64,000 nucleotides of DNA from Jatrophihabitans_A sp035248685. Lineage in GTDB: Bacteria; Actinomycetota; Actinomycetes; Mycobacteriales; Jatrophihabitantaceae. This document shows positions 26,003 through 35,627 of the stretch, in pieces (within the stretch, counting starts at the first letter, position 1; every line of letters begins with the position of its first letter). The position numbers were made by a program, and so were the translations under genes. Below the pieces are notes generated by a model. That model was not told where the DNA came from. It searched no databases and was given only the letters and a program-made list of their open reading frames with translations. The DNA lies in the NCBI GenBank assembly GCA_035248685.1, contig DATFHF010000014.1:1-64000 (forward strand), read 5' to 3'.

Positions 26003-29000
26003 GTGACCGCGCAGTCCTCGAGCGGCAGTGAATCGTCCGCAGCCCGACCGGATTTCGGGGCCAACGAGTGGCTCGTCGAGGAGATGTACGAGCGGTACCT
26101 CGCCGACCCGAACGCGGTGGACGCAGCCTGGCACGACTTCTTCGCCGACTACCGCCCCTCGATCAGCCCGGCCACCAGCGCGCCGCCCCGGGCCGCCAGC
26201 GAGGAGCCGCCGGTCGAGCCGGCCACCGAACTGCGGACATCGGCCGGCCAGTCGGAAGAGCGGCCACCTGAGCGCACCGCGGCACACCGCCAGCCCGAGC
26301 CGGAACCACCGGCGACCAGCAATGGCCGCGCTGCCGGCGTCGCACCGGCCACCGACCGGCCGACCGAACCGGTACCGACCACCCAACCGGCTCCGGCTCC
26401 GGCGAAGCCGACCGAGCCCGCCAACCGGCCCGCCTGGACCAGCCCGTCGGTAGCCCCGACCGCGACCGACGAGACCGCGCTGACCGTCCTGCGTGGCGCA
26501 CCGGCCAAGGTGGTCACCAACATGCAGGCCTCGTTGGAGATCCCGACCGCCACCAGCGTGCGGGCGGTGCCGGCCAAGCTGATCGCCGACAACCGGATCA
26601 TCATCAACAACCACCTGCGTCGGGCGCGCGGCGGCAAGGTCAGCTTCACCCACATCATCGGCTACGCCGTGGTGCGGGCACTGCACGACTTCCCGGAGAT
26701 GAACAACTCCTTCGCGCTCACCGCCGAGGGCAAGCCGGCCGTGGTGCGACCCGAGCACGTCAACTTCGGCCTGGCCATCGACCTGCCCGGCAAGGACGGT
26801 GGCCGCGCGCTGGTGGTGGCCGCCATCAAGACCGCCGAGCAGATGGATTTCGCCACCTTCTGGGGCGCCTACGAGGACATCATCCGGCGGGCCAGGGCGG
26901 GCAAGCTCACCACCGACGACTTCGTCGGATCCACCATCAGCCTGACCAATCCCGGCACCATCGGCACCAACCACTCGGTGCCGCGGCTGATGCAGGGCCA
27001 GGGCACCATCATCGGCGTCGGAGCGATGGAGTACCCGGCCGAGTTCAGCGGCATGCATCCCGACGCGCTGGCCGACATGGGCATCTCGCGGACCATGACG
27101 CTGACTTCGACCTACGACCACCGGATCATCCAGGGCGCGCAGTCCGGGGAGTTCCTGCGCCGAATCCACCAGCTACTGCTCGGTGAAGACCACTTCTACT
27201 ACGACATTTTCCGCTCGCTGCGGATCCCGTACGAGCCGGCGATCTGGTTGACCGACCGGGAGTTCAGCCACGAGGGCCAGATCGACAAGGCCGCTCGGGT
27301 GATCGAGCTGATCAACGCCTACCGCACGTCCGGCCACCTGATGGCCGACACCGATCCGCTGGAGTTCAAGATCCGCACCCACCCGGATCTCGACATCACC
27401 AAGCACGGGTTGACGCTGTGGGATCTGGACCGCGAGTTTCCGGTGGGCGGCTTCGCCGGCAACAAGCTGATGAAGCTGCGCGACATCCTGGGCGTGCTGC
27501 GCGATGCCTACTGCCGCCGGGTCGGTGTGGAGTACATGCACATCATCGATCCGGAAGAGCGCGCCTGGATCCAGCAGAACATCGAGGTGAAGAACGACGC
27601 GCCGACCCGCGAGGAGCAGAAGCACATCCTGTCCCGGCTGAACGTGGCCGAGGCGTTCGAGACGTTCCTTCAGACCAAGTACGTCGGGCAGAAGCGGTTC
27701 AGCCTGGAAGGCGCCGAGACGGTGATCGCGCTGCTGGACGCGGTGCTGGACGCCTCAGCCGCAGCCGGGCTGGACGAGGTGGTCATCGGAATGCCGCACC
27801 GGGGACGGCTGAACGTGCTGGCCAACATCGTCGGCAAGCCGTACGCCAAGATCTTCAACGAGTTCGAGGGCAACATCGACCCCGGTACCGCCCAGGGCTC
27901 CGGTGACGTGAAGTACCACCTGGGCGCGCACGGCACGTACCGCAACCCGGCCGGCGACACCATCGCCGTCGAGCTCACCGCGAACCCGTCCCACCTGGAA
28001 GCAGTCAACCCGGTGCTGGAAGGAATCGTGCGTGCCAAGCAGGACATTCTCGATAAGGGCGAGGACGGTTTTACCGTGCTGCCGCTGCTGCTGCACGGTG
28101 ACGCGGCCTTCGCCGGGCAGGGCGTGGTGGCCGAGACGCTGAACCTGTCGCAGCTGCGCGGCTACCGCACCGGCGGCACCGTGCACGTGGTGGTGAACAA
28201 CCAGGTCGGCTTCACCACCTCGCCGGCGCAGTCTCGATCGAGCTTGTATTGCACCGATATCGCGCGGATGATCTCGGCGCCGATCTTCCACGTCAACGGT
28301 GACGACCCGGAGGCCTGCGTGCGGGTCGCCAGGCTCGCGGTCGAGTATCGCCTGCAATTCAAGAAGGATGTCGTCATCGACATGGTCTGCTACCGGCGGC
28401 GTGGGCACAACGAGGCGGACAACCCCTCGTTCACCCAGCCGTTGATGTACGACATCATCGACAACAAGCGCAGCGTGCGAAAGCTGTACACCGAGGCGCT
28501 GATCGGTCGCGGTGACATCACCATGGCCGACGCCGAGGAAGCGTTGAAGGACTTCCAGGCCCAGTTGGAGAAGGTCTTCGTCGAGACCAGGGACGCGTCC
28601 AACAAGCCGCGGCGCGAACCGGTGATGGAAAGCGGTTCGGACGTGCCCGCGCCTTCGACGGCGATACCGGCCGAGGTCATCAAGACCATCGGCGAGCTGT
28701 ACGCCAACCACCCGGCCGGCTTCGCCATCCACCCCAGGCTGAAGCCGCAGATCGATCGGCGGGTCGCCCAGACCAGCGCCGGGGACGTCGACTGGGCCAC
28801 CGCGGAGCTGCTCGCCTTCGGCTCGCTCACCCTGGACGGTCGGCCGGTCCGGTTGGCTGGGCAGGACTCCCGCCGAGGCACCTTCACCCAACGGCACGCG
28901 GTGCTGATCGACCGCAACACCGGCGAGGAATACACGCCGCTGCGGCACATTCCGGGCGCCAAGGCACCGTTCCGCGCCTATGACTCGCTGCTGTCGGAGT

Positions 29001-29815
29001 ATGCAGCGATGGGCTTCGAGTACGGCTACTCGGTGGCCAACTCCGAGGCGTTGGTGGTGTGGGAGGCGCAGTTCGGTGACTTCGCCGACGGGGCGCAGAC
29101 CATCATCGACGAGTTCATCGCCTCCGGTGAGGCCAAGTGGGGTCAGCGCTCGTCGGTGACGCTGCTGCTGCCGCACGGCTATGAAGGACAGGGCCCGGAC
29201 CACTCGTCCGGACGGCCGGAGCGCTTCCTTCAGTTGGCCGCGGAGAACAACATGACGGTGGCCATTTGCTCTTCGCCGGCCAACTACTTCCACCTGTTGC
29301 GCCGGCAGGCGCTCAGCGGCCTGCACCGGCCACTGATCGCCTTCACTCCCAAGTCGTTGCTGCGGCTCAAGGCCGCGGTCAGCCAGTTGGAGGAGTTCAC
29401 CAGCGGGTCGTTCCGTCCGGTGATCGGCGACAGTGCGGCCGATCCGGCCAAGGTGGGCCGCGTGATCCTATGCAGCGGCAAGATCTACTACGACCTGTTC
29501 GCCGCCCGGGCCGCCGCCGAGCGCGACGACGTAGCGATCGTCCGAGTCGAGCAGCTCTACCCGCTGCCCGGTGACGAGATCGCCGCCGAGCTGGCCAAGT
29601 ACCCGCAAGCGCAACTGATCTGGGCGCAGGAGGAGCCTGCCAACCAGGGCGGTTACCCGTTCATGGCGCTGAACCTGCCGGAACGGCTGGCCGAGCACGG
29701 TGACACCAGGCTGCTGTACCGGGCATCGCGGAAGGCCTCGGCCTCCCCCGCCGTCGGGTCGGCCAGCGTGCACGAGGACCAACAGCGCGAAGTCATCGCC
29801 ACCGCGTTGGGATAG
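26003..29815 (+). CDS. kgd: Multifunctional 2-oxoglutarate metabolism enzyme (E1o/E2o fusion)
   Basis: Predicted 1,270 residues, the actinobacterial fusion serving the TCA cycle. The N-terminal segment NEWLVEEMYERYLADPNAVD is followed by a long Pro/Ala linker in place of a lipoyl domain. An E2-type acyltransferase domain comes next (VTNMQASLEIPTATSVRAVP, STYDHRIIQGAQSGEFL). Then comes the thiamine-diphosphate E1 domain with GMPHRGRLNVLANIVGKPY, HGDAAFAGQGVVAETLNLSQ, NNQVGFTTSP and HGYEGQGPDHSSGRPERFLQ. It decarboxylates 2-oxoglutarate and, with partners, makes succinyl-CoA. GTG 26003 has GAAGGTGG 8 bases upstream; GTG 25991 and TTG 25940 are alternatives. Confidence 0.95.
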   Translation: MTAQSSSGSESSAARPDFGANEWLVEEMYERYLADPNAVDAAWHDFFADYRPSISPATSAPPRAASEEPPVEPATELRTSAGQSEERPPERTAAHRQPEPEPPATSNGRAAGVAPATDRPTEPVPTTQPAPAPAKPTEPANRPAWTSPSVAPTATDETALTVLRGAPAKVVTNMQASLEIPTATSVRAVPAKLIADNRIIINNHLRRARGGKVSFTHIIGYAVVRALHDFPEMNNSFALTAEGKPAVVRPEHVNFGLAIDLPGKDGGRALVVAAIKTAEQMDFATFWGAYEDIIRRARAGKLTTDDFVGSTISLTNPGTIGTNHSVPRLMQGQGTIIGVGAMEYPAEFSGMHPDALADMGISRTMTLTSTYDHRIIQGAQSGEFLRRIHQLLLGEDHFYYDIFRSLRIPYEPAIWLTDREFSHEGQIDKAARVIELINAYRTSGHLMADTDPLEFKIRTHPDLDITKHGLTLWDLDREFPVGGFAGNKLMKLRDILGVLRDAYCRRVGVEYMHIIDPEERAWIQQNIEVKNDAPTREEQKHILSRLNVAEAFETFLQTKYVGQKRFSLEGAETVIALLDAVLDASAAAGLDEVVIGMPHRGRLNVLANIVGKPYAKIFNEFEGNIDPGTAQGSGDVKYHLGAHGTYRNPAGDTIAVELTANPSHLEAVNPVLEGIVRAKQDILDKGEDGFTVLPLLLHGDAAFAGQGVVAETLNLSQLRGYRTGGTVHVVVNNQVGFTTSPAQSRSSLYCTDIARMISAPIFHVNGDDPEACVRVARLAVEYRLQFKKDVVIDMVCYRRRGHNEADNPSFTQPLMYDIIDNKRSVRKLYTEALIGRGDITMADAEEALKDFQAQLEKVFVETRDASNKPRREPVMESGSDVPAPSTAIPAEVIKTIGELYANHPAGFAIHPRLKPQIDRRVAQTSAGDVDWATAELLAFGSLTLDGRPVRLAGQDSRRGTFTQRHAVLIDRNTGEEYTPLRHIPGAKAPFRAYDSLLSEYAAMGFEYGYSVANSEALVVWEAQFGDFADGAQTIIDEFIASGEAKWGQRSSVTLLLPHGYEGQGPDHSSGRPERFLQLAAENNMTVAICSSPANYFHLLRRQALSGLHRPLIAFTPKSLLRLKAAVSQLEEFTSGSFRPVIGDSAADPAKVGRVILCSGKIYYDLFAARAAAERDDVAIVRVEQLYPLPGDEIAAELAKYPQAQLIWAQEEPANQGGYPFMALNLPERLAEHGDTRLLYRASRKASASPAVGSASVHEDQQREVIATALG

Positions 29816-30222
29816 CGGCCGGTCGCCGGCGCGGGCAGATCGCCGATCGGTGCGGGTGAGTCAAGACTCGATGATTTCGCTCGAAGACTGATATGCGCGG
29901 GTTCGACGAGAAAGCGCGCGATCGCCGTTCGACCGTTTGATTCCCGAAGAACCAGGAGCGTTCTACCTACGGGCCGAGGTCAGGGAGTAGCCGCGCCACG
30001 TCGCCCCACCGTCGGCCGCCGTGGTGTCGTCCGTATCTCGTGCTCAGCCGCGAGCTGCTCCCGCCGCCGGATCGCCTTAGTGCACCTGGTGCTTAGTCCA
30101 AGCCTCGGTGTGACGTACCGATCGCGGTCTAAACCTTGTGTCCTGGCCGCGGTCGGCTCTCAGGCCCGGCTTCCACATCTCCATCTAGAACGTCTCTAGC
30201 CTGGGCTGGAGCGCCCGAGCAT
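29816..30222. other. Intergenic stretch, no gene recognised
   Basis: About 400 bases between the convergent kgd and AbiTii-like genes. A minus-strand frame of about 60 codons (around 29,985-30,165) ends with an Arg-rich tail containing KAIRRREQLAAEHEI but has no good start or family. It could be a remnant marking the edge of the accessory segment to the right. No clear terminator hairpin was found. Confidence 0.4.
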
Positions 30223-31272
30223 CTACAGCGATTTCGCGCGTTCGCGGATACGTAGCACATCCGCGACCACAAGGTACGTCTGCACAACACAGGTGTCGAC
30301 TTCGTACGTGGTGACATCGGCGTGCACGCCCTTGCTCGCGAGTTCGTTGAGCGTGTTAAGCCGGGCATCGACGTCCTGGAGGGTCGCCTGAACCACGGCG
30401 CCGTTCTCATGCTTGCCCACGGTCTCGACCACGTACTGCAAGAGTCGGTTCACGAAGGCCGCGTCGTTCAAGAGGTGTGGCTTACCGTCCGAACCCACGA
30501 CTGGCTCCGATCGAGCCGGGTAGAGCTGGTCGGCGAGCGTCTTCAGCACGCGACGGCACGAGGTAAGCGCGTGCGCACGGTCCTCGGTCCCGCCATCCTT
30601 AAGTCGGCGATAGGCCACCTGGAACTGCTCTAGCGCGGGCGGCGAAATTGTCATGAGCTGCCCGTCGACATAGGTGCGCAGCCGATCGAACACCTCCGCC
30701 GTTGCCTCGCCAAAGGTCAATTCGTGCTCGGTCTCGGTGAGGAACTCCCAGAGCCGGTCCTTGATACGCGCGAGAACGTTGTCCAGCGGGATGCGCGTAG
30801 CCAGGAGAGTCGTGCGCAGCTTCTGCTGATCGGCCACGTGCTTGCCTAAGTCGTAGGTGTGCATGCCTGGCGGAGGCGGTACGAGCGCGGCAGCCTCCTG
30901 CTCGCGCAGCATCTCCACGGTCTCCTCGATCTGCTGGACGCTGCTGAGGTTCGCCTCCTCCTTCTCAGGCCGGAGTCGGCGACGCGTGATGTAATCGCGG
31001 TACTCCGCTAACCACTTTTCGGTCGCCTCTGCCCCAGGGATCGTTTTGAGTAGACGCGCAGCAAGAGGCTCTCGTTGCGCGTCAGACTTGTTCTCGAACT
31101 GATTCCGGACGTCGGTTGCCTCGAGCCCAAGCCACGCAAGGGCAACGCCATCGCCGCGGAGGGATGCGATCCGCTGACAGCGCCGGACCAGGGCGGCTAC
31201 CGTAATCTCGGGCGCATCGAACTGGTCCATCGCCTCCTGGACGAGGACTGAGGCGCGGTCGAGATCTGGCAC
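30223..31272 (-). CDS. AbiTii-like abortive-infection protein (candidate)
   Basis: Predicted 349 residues. The first about 60 residues (VLVQEAMDQFDAPEITVAAL, VRRCQRIASLRGDGVALAW) resemble the AbiTii domain by pattern: short helix, leucine-rich second helix, then AWLGLEA. A charged helical middle follows, then a C-terminal region (LNTLNELASKGVHADVTTYE, VVQTYLVVADVLRIRERAKS) that looks like a HEPN-type or AbiTii C-terminal module. Base composition is below that of kgd next door. It sits 131 bases after a zinc-ribbon gene on the same strand. A phage-defence role is inferred from weak pattern similarity and location. Confidence 0.55.
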   Translation of the reverse strand: MPDLDRASVLVQEAMDQFDAPEITVAALVRRCQRIASLRGDGVALAWLGLEATDVRNQFENKSDAQREPLAARLLKTIPGAEATEKWLAEYRDYITRRRLRPEKEEANLSSVQQIEETVEMLREQEAAALVPPPPGMHTYDLGKHVADQQKLRTTLLATRIPLDNVLARIKDRLWEFLTETEHELTFGEATAEVFDRLRTYVDGQLMTISPPALEQFQVAYRRLKDGGTEDRAHALTSCRRVLKTLADQLYPARSEPVVGSDGKPHLLNDAAFVNRLLQYVVETVGKHENGAVVQATLQDVDARLNTLNELASKGVHADVTTYEVDTCVVQTYLVVADVLRIRERAKSL

Positions 31273-31403
31273 AACTCAAGCTTATCGGCTGACGACGACA
31301 CGGTTGGTGAACACTTCGGCCTCGGATCAATCCATATCCGTTGCGGGGAGTAGGGGCCGGCCAGATTGACGGTGCGGTGTGCTTCGGGGGCGCGCCTCCG
31401 CCA

Positions 31404-32324
31404 TCAGCGGCCGTTGCGTCCGAGTCGATCAGATGGGCCTGGAGTTGGACGCTCAAGGTATGCAGCCACGTCGGCATCGCTCGCACGGTCGGACCATCGG
31501 GCGAACATCTGTTCCGATTGCCAGCCGCAGCCGCCACAGATTGTTGTTTCCAAGAAACCTGATTCTGGCTCCTCAACCACCTCGACGTCTTCGTCGAGTC
31601 GATATGAGCTGCAGCGAGGGCACCGCTCGGGATCGCCGTACTCCCGTCGATGAAGCAACCGTCCGAAGGTGGTGAGGAGATTCCCTGTTGCTTCCAGCAC
31701 CAACTCAGCGTCGTCGGGGGTTGCATCGTTGTTGTGTTGTAGCCATACGGCGAGGTCCCAGACCTTGTCCACGAGTGTTTTAACGTAGGACCGGACGCGC
31801 CCCTCTGTAAGACGTTCAGCAAATATCTCCGCCCATCCCTTGAAGTCCGAGGTCTTCGGCCGTTCGGCAACCTCGCCGACCCATTCGTCGTTAAGGTGGT
31901 CCCTTACGAATGCGAGCAGCGAGTCGCGACATTTGATTCCAATGGCCTGGAAATCCTCGGCTTCACCGGCGATGTCCATGGCATCAAGGGCCTGGCGATA
32001 CCTTCGCCATGACCCAGAGAGCACCTCCTCGTGCGACTCATCAAGCTCACCTCGACTTCGTTGAGCCAGGAACAGCCCCAAGCCGAGATGGAAGATCAGC
32101 GCCTGTTGGACGTCAGGGAAATCGCTCTGCAGATACAGATTCGTCGGGTCCGTGATGACCCACCAGCGCGTCTTGTCACAGTGCACGTCATACATTTCGT
32201 GGACGTGGCCCATGATGCGGTGGGACCCGACCTTCTGAACCAGACCGGCCTGATCGTCGGCGGGCGACTGAGAGTTGACATAGTCACGGATACGCCGCTC
32301 TTCATGCTCCGGGAGTTCAACCAT
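31404..32324 (-). CDS. Hypothetical protein with C-terminal zinc ribbon
   Basis: Predicted 306 residues, family not recognised. The N-terminal half is helical and contains RIMGHVHEMYDVHCDKTRWW and TDPTNLYLQSDFPDVQQALI. The C-terminus has two Cys pairs, RCPRCSSYRLDEDV and ICGGCGWQSEQMF, about 30 residues apart, forming a likely zinc ribbon. A short basic tail follows. It precedes the AbiTii-like gene on the same strand and may be its partner. Lower GC than the core genes suggests acquisition. Confidence 0.65.
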   Translation of the reverse strand: MVELPEHEERRIRDYVNSQSPADDQAGLVQKVGSHRIMGHVHEMYDVHCDKTRWWVITDPTNLYLQSDFPDVQQALIFHLGLGLFLAQRSRGELDESHEEVLSGSWRRYRQALDAMDIAGEAEDFQAIGIKCRDSLLAFVRDHLNDEWVGEVAERPKTSDFKGWAEIFAERLTEGRVRSYVKTLVDKVWDLAVWLQHNNDATPDDAELVLEATGNLLTTFGRLLHRREYGDPERCPRCSSYRLDEDVEVVEEPESGFLETTICGGCGWQSEQMFARWSDRASDADVAAYLERPTPGPSDRLGRNGR

Positions 32325-32456
32325 CGTTCTCCTTGCGGTAGTCGCTTGCCTGACGACAGTAGGCGCCTAACCGGAGCAACTGATAAACGACACGACTCAG
32401 CCGCATCGCACATCGCTGTCACAACGCTGGTGGGCATCGTGGCCTAACCTCGGGCT

Positions 32457-33446
32457 GTGATGACCGTCGGAATCGATCTTTCGGCTGAGCCAGGTAAGAC
32501 CGTGGCCGCCGTCGTGACTTGGAGCGCGGCGGGCGCGGCCATCAGCAAGCTTTCGCCGTCCGCAACTGACGCCGCGATCGTCAAACTTGCAGCTAGCGCA
32601 ACGAAGGTGGGCATTGATTGTCCGCTCGGCTGGCCCGTGGCGTTCACAGACTTCGTTACTCGCCACCAGCGAGGCGAGATCAGGGCGGGCGAGGGCCAAG
32701 ATTTCCTCGCTCGGAGGCACTTGGCTTATCGCACAACGGATCTCGCGGTTCACAAGAGAGGGGGGCCGCTACCGCTGAGCGTTGCAACAGATCGCATCGG
32801 TCGAGCTGCGATGCGGGCGGCCGGTCTCTTGGCCGCACTTGACGTCGGCGTTGGCACCGGCGACCGTACGGGCAGCGGTCGTGTTGTCGAGGTATACCCG
32901 GCTGCGGCGTTGGAGCGGTGGGGATATGAGCCGCGCAGGTACAAGGGCAAGGGCAACCTGGCGTCTCCTGAGACAGATGGCGTGCGAGTTCTTCGATGAG
33001 GCCGATTGGCTGTCGATGGACGCAGACTCACGCACTATCTGCACAACGTCTGATGACGCTTTCGACGCAGTGATCGCCGCACTCAATGTCGCGGCAGCCG
33101 TTCATATCGGGAATGGGTTATGCAGCCCGATGAGCAAGAGCGTGACGCCGCGCGAACTGAGGGCTGGATCGCTGTGCCGACATGTAGTCTCAGAGACCTT
33201 GATCCGCGAACAGGAGGCATGCTCGGCAAGGTTCCCGCGCCTAGCGTTTCGTTTGGCGCGCGTGGTGACGCCGGCCAGCAAGTATACCGACGGATCTCTA
33301 TCGAACCCACGTCTCATTTCCGTCGATCAGCGACCCTGGCTGTACTTGTTGGGTCGGGAGCCAGCCTGTGCGGGCGACCAGGTCTCGCGGGTGAGCTCGT
33401 ACTCGACTTCGCCGAGCTCTTCAACGGGGATCGGGTCCGGATATGA
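32457..33446 (+). pseudogene. DUF429 family protein broken by two frameshifts
   Basis: The first part (32457-about 32960) encodes TVGIDLSAEPGKTVAAVV, KVGIDCPLGWPVAFTDFV, and EVYPAAALERWGYEPRRYKG, typical DUF429. It then runs into a stop. The +1 frame carries the continuation MACEFFDEADWLSMDADSRT, CTTSDDAFDAVIAALNVAA. The first frame resumes near 33120 with DAARTEGWIAVPTCSLRDL, the expected DUF429 C-terminus. After about 33220 the frame runs to 33446 with no family resemblance. Two opposite one-base shifts explain this; decay or sequencing error cannot be separated here. The gene is divergent from the zinc-ribbon gene. Confidence 0.7.
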
Positions 33447-33824
33447 ACGCGCGAGCGAAGATGAGCCCGACGGACTGCATGGTTGCTCGTGAAGCGGCGT
33501 TGTCGGCCATGGCTTGCGCGAAGATCCGGGTCAGGCCAACTTCGGTAAACCCGTACCGCAGCAGTTCGCGGGCCCTCCGATGCGTAACCGCGGCGCCAGT
33601 GTCGCCGCAACAGTCGGTAGCCGAGGTCGGCCTCGCCGGCGACCTTGGTTGGTCTGGCCCGTTCGGCGGCTGCAGGCCCACCAACCGATGAAGACGACGT
33701 CGACGAATCCGGCCCAGAAACCGAGGCCGGCGACCTGCCGCGCAACGGAAAGCCTACGCCGATGCGACCGCTCAACCTCGGCGCGTGACTGCGGCGCCTC
33801 GCTGGCCCGACAACCGGATAACAC
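33421..33824 (-). pseudogene. GNAT acetyltransferase remnant
   Basis: Pieces of one GNAT acetyltransferase lie in three minus-strand frames in order. VAGLGFWAGFVDVVFIGWWA (33734-33669) comes first, then DLGYRLLRRHWRRGYASEG, then ELLRYGFTEVGLTRIFAQAM and ADNAASRATMQSVGL down to 33421. At least two indels separate them, and the N-terminal about 40 residues are missing where the piece meets the APH-like gene stop. The product cannot be functional as read. Confidence 0.75.
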
Positions 33825-33830
33825 AGGCGG

Positions 33831-34688
33831 CTAGGGCGGCGCGATTTTGTCGGCGACGTCGGCGAGTTCCGGAAATTCAGCAGACTCCAGCACGCAGCGC
33901 GCGAACAACCAGACACGGAGGCGTCCGGCGTCGAGTTGGACGAGCTGGGCCATCTGCCGGATGAAGCCAAGCGGATCCGCGTGTAGGCGTTGATCGCAGT
34001 TGAGCATGTGTTGCAGCACATCGTAGGTCGGGTCTCCGATATAGGGCTTGGGGTCAATGACGAGCCAGGGTTCGCGTTCGGCGGCGAGGACGTTGCCGGC
34101 ATGCAGGTCGGTACACAGCAGCACGTTTCGTTCAGCAGTGGTCGGAAGCAGCCGCCACAGCGCGATGCCTTCGCGCGCCAGGCCGGGATCGATCCGCCGA
34201 TTGCCAGCTGCGAGCTTGGCTTCGAATCCATCGGCCCACTGCGCGCACATCTCGGACAGCGGCCGGAAGCCGTGACCGCCTGCCGGCTCGATCCATAGCC
34301 GCAGCAGCAAACCGGCGGTGACCGAATCCTGCTCGGCTTCCGGACGAAACGACAAGGCGGTGCCCGGGACACACCGCTCGAGCAGCAACGCGCTCGCACC
34401 GTCCAGGTGCTCCGCGGCGTGCAACGCGACTGTCCCCCGCCCACGCCACGTGGCAAGCCCAGCTGCCTCGTGCGCGGCCTCCGGATGCGGCCAGACGATC
34501 TTCAGCACCAACTCGGTCCCAGTACGATCACGCGCCGGGGCGACCCACGCGGTTTGCCCACCCGGCTGAAACGGTGCGCCGATCTCGAGTGACCACAACT
34601 GCTTCAGCTCGGCGACGTTGGCCGGCAGACTCGCCAACCACCCGGCCCGGCCCTCCCGCTTCGCGGCCTCCACGAGGTTCCGCGGCAT
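33831..34688 (-). CDS. Aminoglycoside phosphotransferase family protein, APH(6)-like
   Basis: Predicted 285 residues of the streptomycin 6-kinase / hydroxyurea-resistance family. The kinase catalytic loop reads LLCTDLHAGNVLAAEREPWL with Asp and Asn in place. The metal-binding segment VIDPKPYIGDPTYDVLQHML follows it, and upstream is the ATP-binding Lys region ELVLKIVWPHPEAAHEAAGL. ATG 34688 was chosen because longer starts run into the divergent methyltransferase gene. Family members can inactivate streptomycin, but many chromosomal ones have other or unknown substrates. Confidence 0.82.
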   Translation of the reverse strand: MPRNLVEAAKREGRAGWLASLPANVAELKQLWSLEIGAPFQPGGQTAWVAPARDRTGTELVLKIVWPHPEAAHEAAGLATWRGRGTVALHAAEHLDGASALLLERCVPGTALSFRPEAEQDSVTAGLLLRLWIEPAGGHGFRPLSEMCAQWADGFEAKLAAGNRRIDPGLAREGIALWRLLPTTAERNVLLCTDLHAGNVLAAEREPWLVIDPKPYIGDPTYDVLQHMLNCDQRLHADPLGFIRQMAQLVQLDAGRLRVWLFARCVLESAEFPELADVADKIAPP

Positions 34689-34781
34689 CACCAGTCCGGC
34701 CACCCGTTCATCATCGCGCACCCCGACAGGCGCTCGGAATATGCCGTAGACCGCGCACTTTCGGCGGTTCATCATCGCACC

Positions 34782-35525
34782 ATGGCAGAAAGCCATTTTG
34801 ACGACTGGGTGGCCGAGCGCTACGAGCAGCTGTGGCCGCATCTGTTCGCACCGGAGCTGGTCGGGCCGACGCTGGATTGCCTGTGTGAGCTCGCAATGGG
34901 TGGTGCCTGCTTGGAGTTCGGCATCGGGACGGGCCGGATCGGGATACCGCTCAGTCAGCGTGGTGTCGAGGTCCACGGCATCGAGTTGGCCGAGTCGATG
35001 ATGCGGCGGCTGCGCGCGCAGCCCGGGGGTGAGAAACTGCCTGTAACCATTGGCGATTTTGCGACGACGTCAGTCGGCGGTGGGTTCAGCTTGGTCTATC
35101 TGCTGCGCAACACAATTACCAACCTGACCACGCAGGATGAGCAGGTTGCCTGTTTCCGCAACGCCGCGGCCCACCTAGCACCAGCTGGTCTTTTCTTGAT
35201 CGAGAACTACATCCCGCAATTGCAGCGCCTTCCGCCTGGCGAGACGGTGCGGGTGTTCGCGGCAGAACCGGATCACCTGGCGTTCGAGGACTACGACCTC
35301 GCCGCTCAGATTGCGGTCTCGACCCACTACTGGGTTATTGATGGTGAACTTCGCAAGCTCTCGTCCCGACATCGTTACGTCTGGCCCCAAGAGCTTGATC
35401 TCATGGCGAAGTTCGCCGGGCTGACCCTTCGCCACCGGTGGGGCGACTGGCAGCGCAACACTTTCACCAGCGATAGTCCGAGCCACATCTCGGTATGGCG
35501 CAAACCATCCGAGTTGGACGAGTAA
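34782..35525 (+). CDS. Class I SAM-dependent methyltransferase
   Basis: Predicted 247 residues. Motif I CLEFGIGTGRIGIPLSQRGV, the acidic post-I residue in VHGIELAESMMRRLRAQ, and FSLVYLLRNTITNLTTQDEQ outline the SAM-binding Rossmann fold. The C-terminal half is beta-rich (HYWVIDGELRKLSSRHRYVW). The substrate is not evident. It is divergent from the APH-like gene and followed by a flavin oxidoreductase gene. Lower GC than the core genes fits the accessory segment. Confidence 0.85.
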   Translation: MAESHFDDWVAERYEQLWPHLFAPELVGPTLDCLCELAMGGACLEFGIGTGRIGIPLSQRGVEVHGIELAESMMRRLRAQPGGEKLPVTIGDFATTSVGGGFSLVYLLRNTITNLTTQDEQVACFRNAAAHLAPAGLFLIENYIPQLQRLPPGETVRVFAAEPDHLAFEDYDLAAQIAVSTHYWVIDGELRKLSSRHRYVWPQELDLMAKFAGLTLRHRWGDWQRNTFTSDSPSHISVWRKPSELDE

Positions 35526-35627
35526 ATAGGTGACGGTGCTTTGAGCTGTGATGTCGCATCCGCCAGCGGCCGTTCGTGGATGGTACGAGACCCGGCAGAA
35601 GGCTGGGCGGAAGGAGAGGACAAGAAC

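Noticed and set aside
33579..33610. ATGCGTAACCGC (MRNR) on the plus strand as a further micro-ORF
   Set aside because: It lacks EWP, a nearby stop and a ribosome-binding site, and lies antisense to the GNAT remnant.
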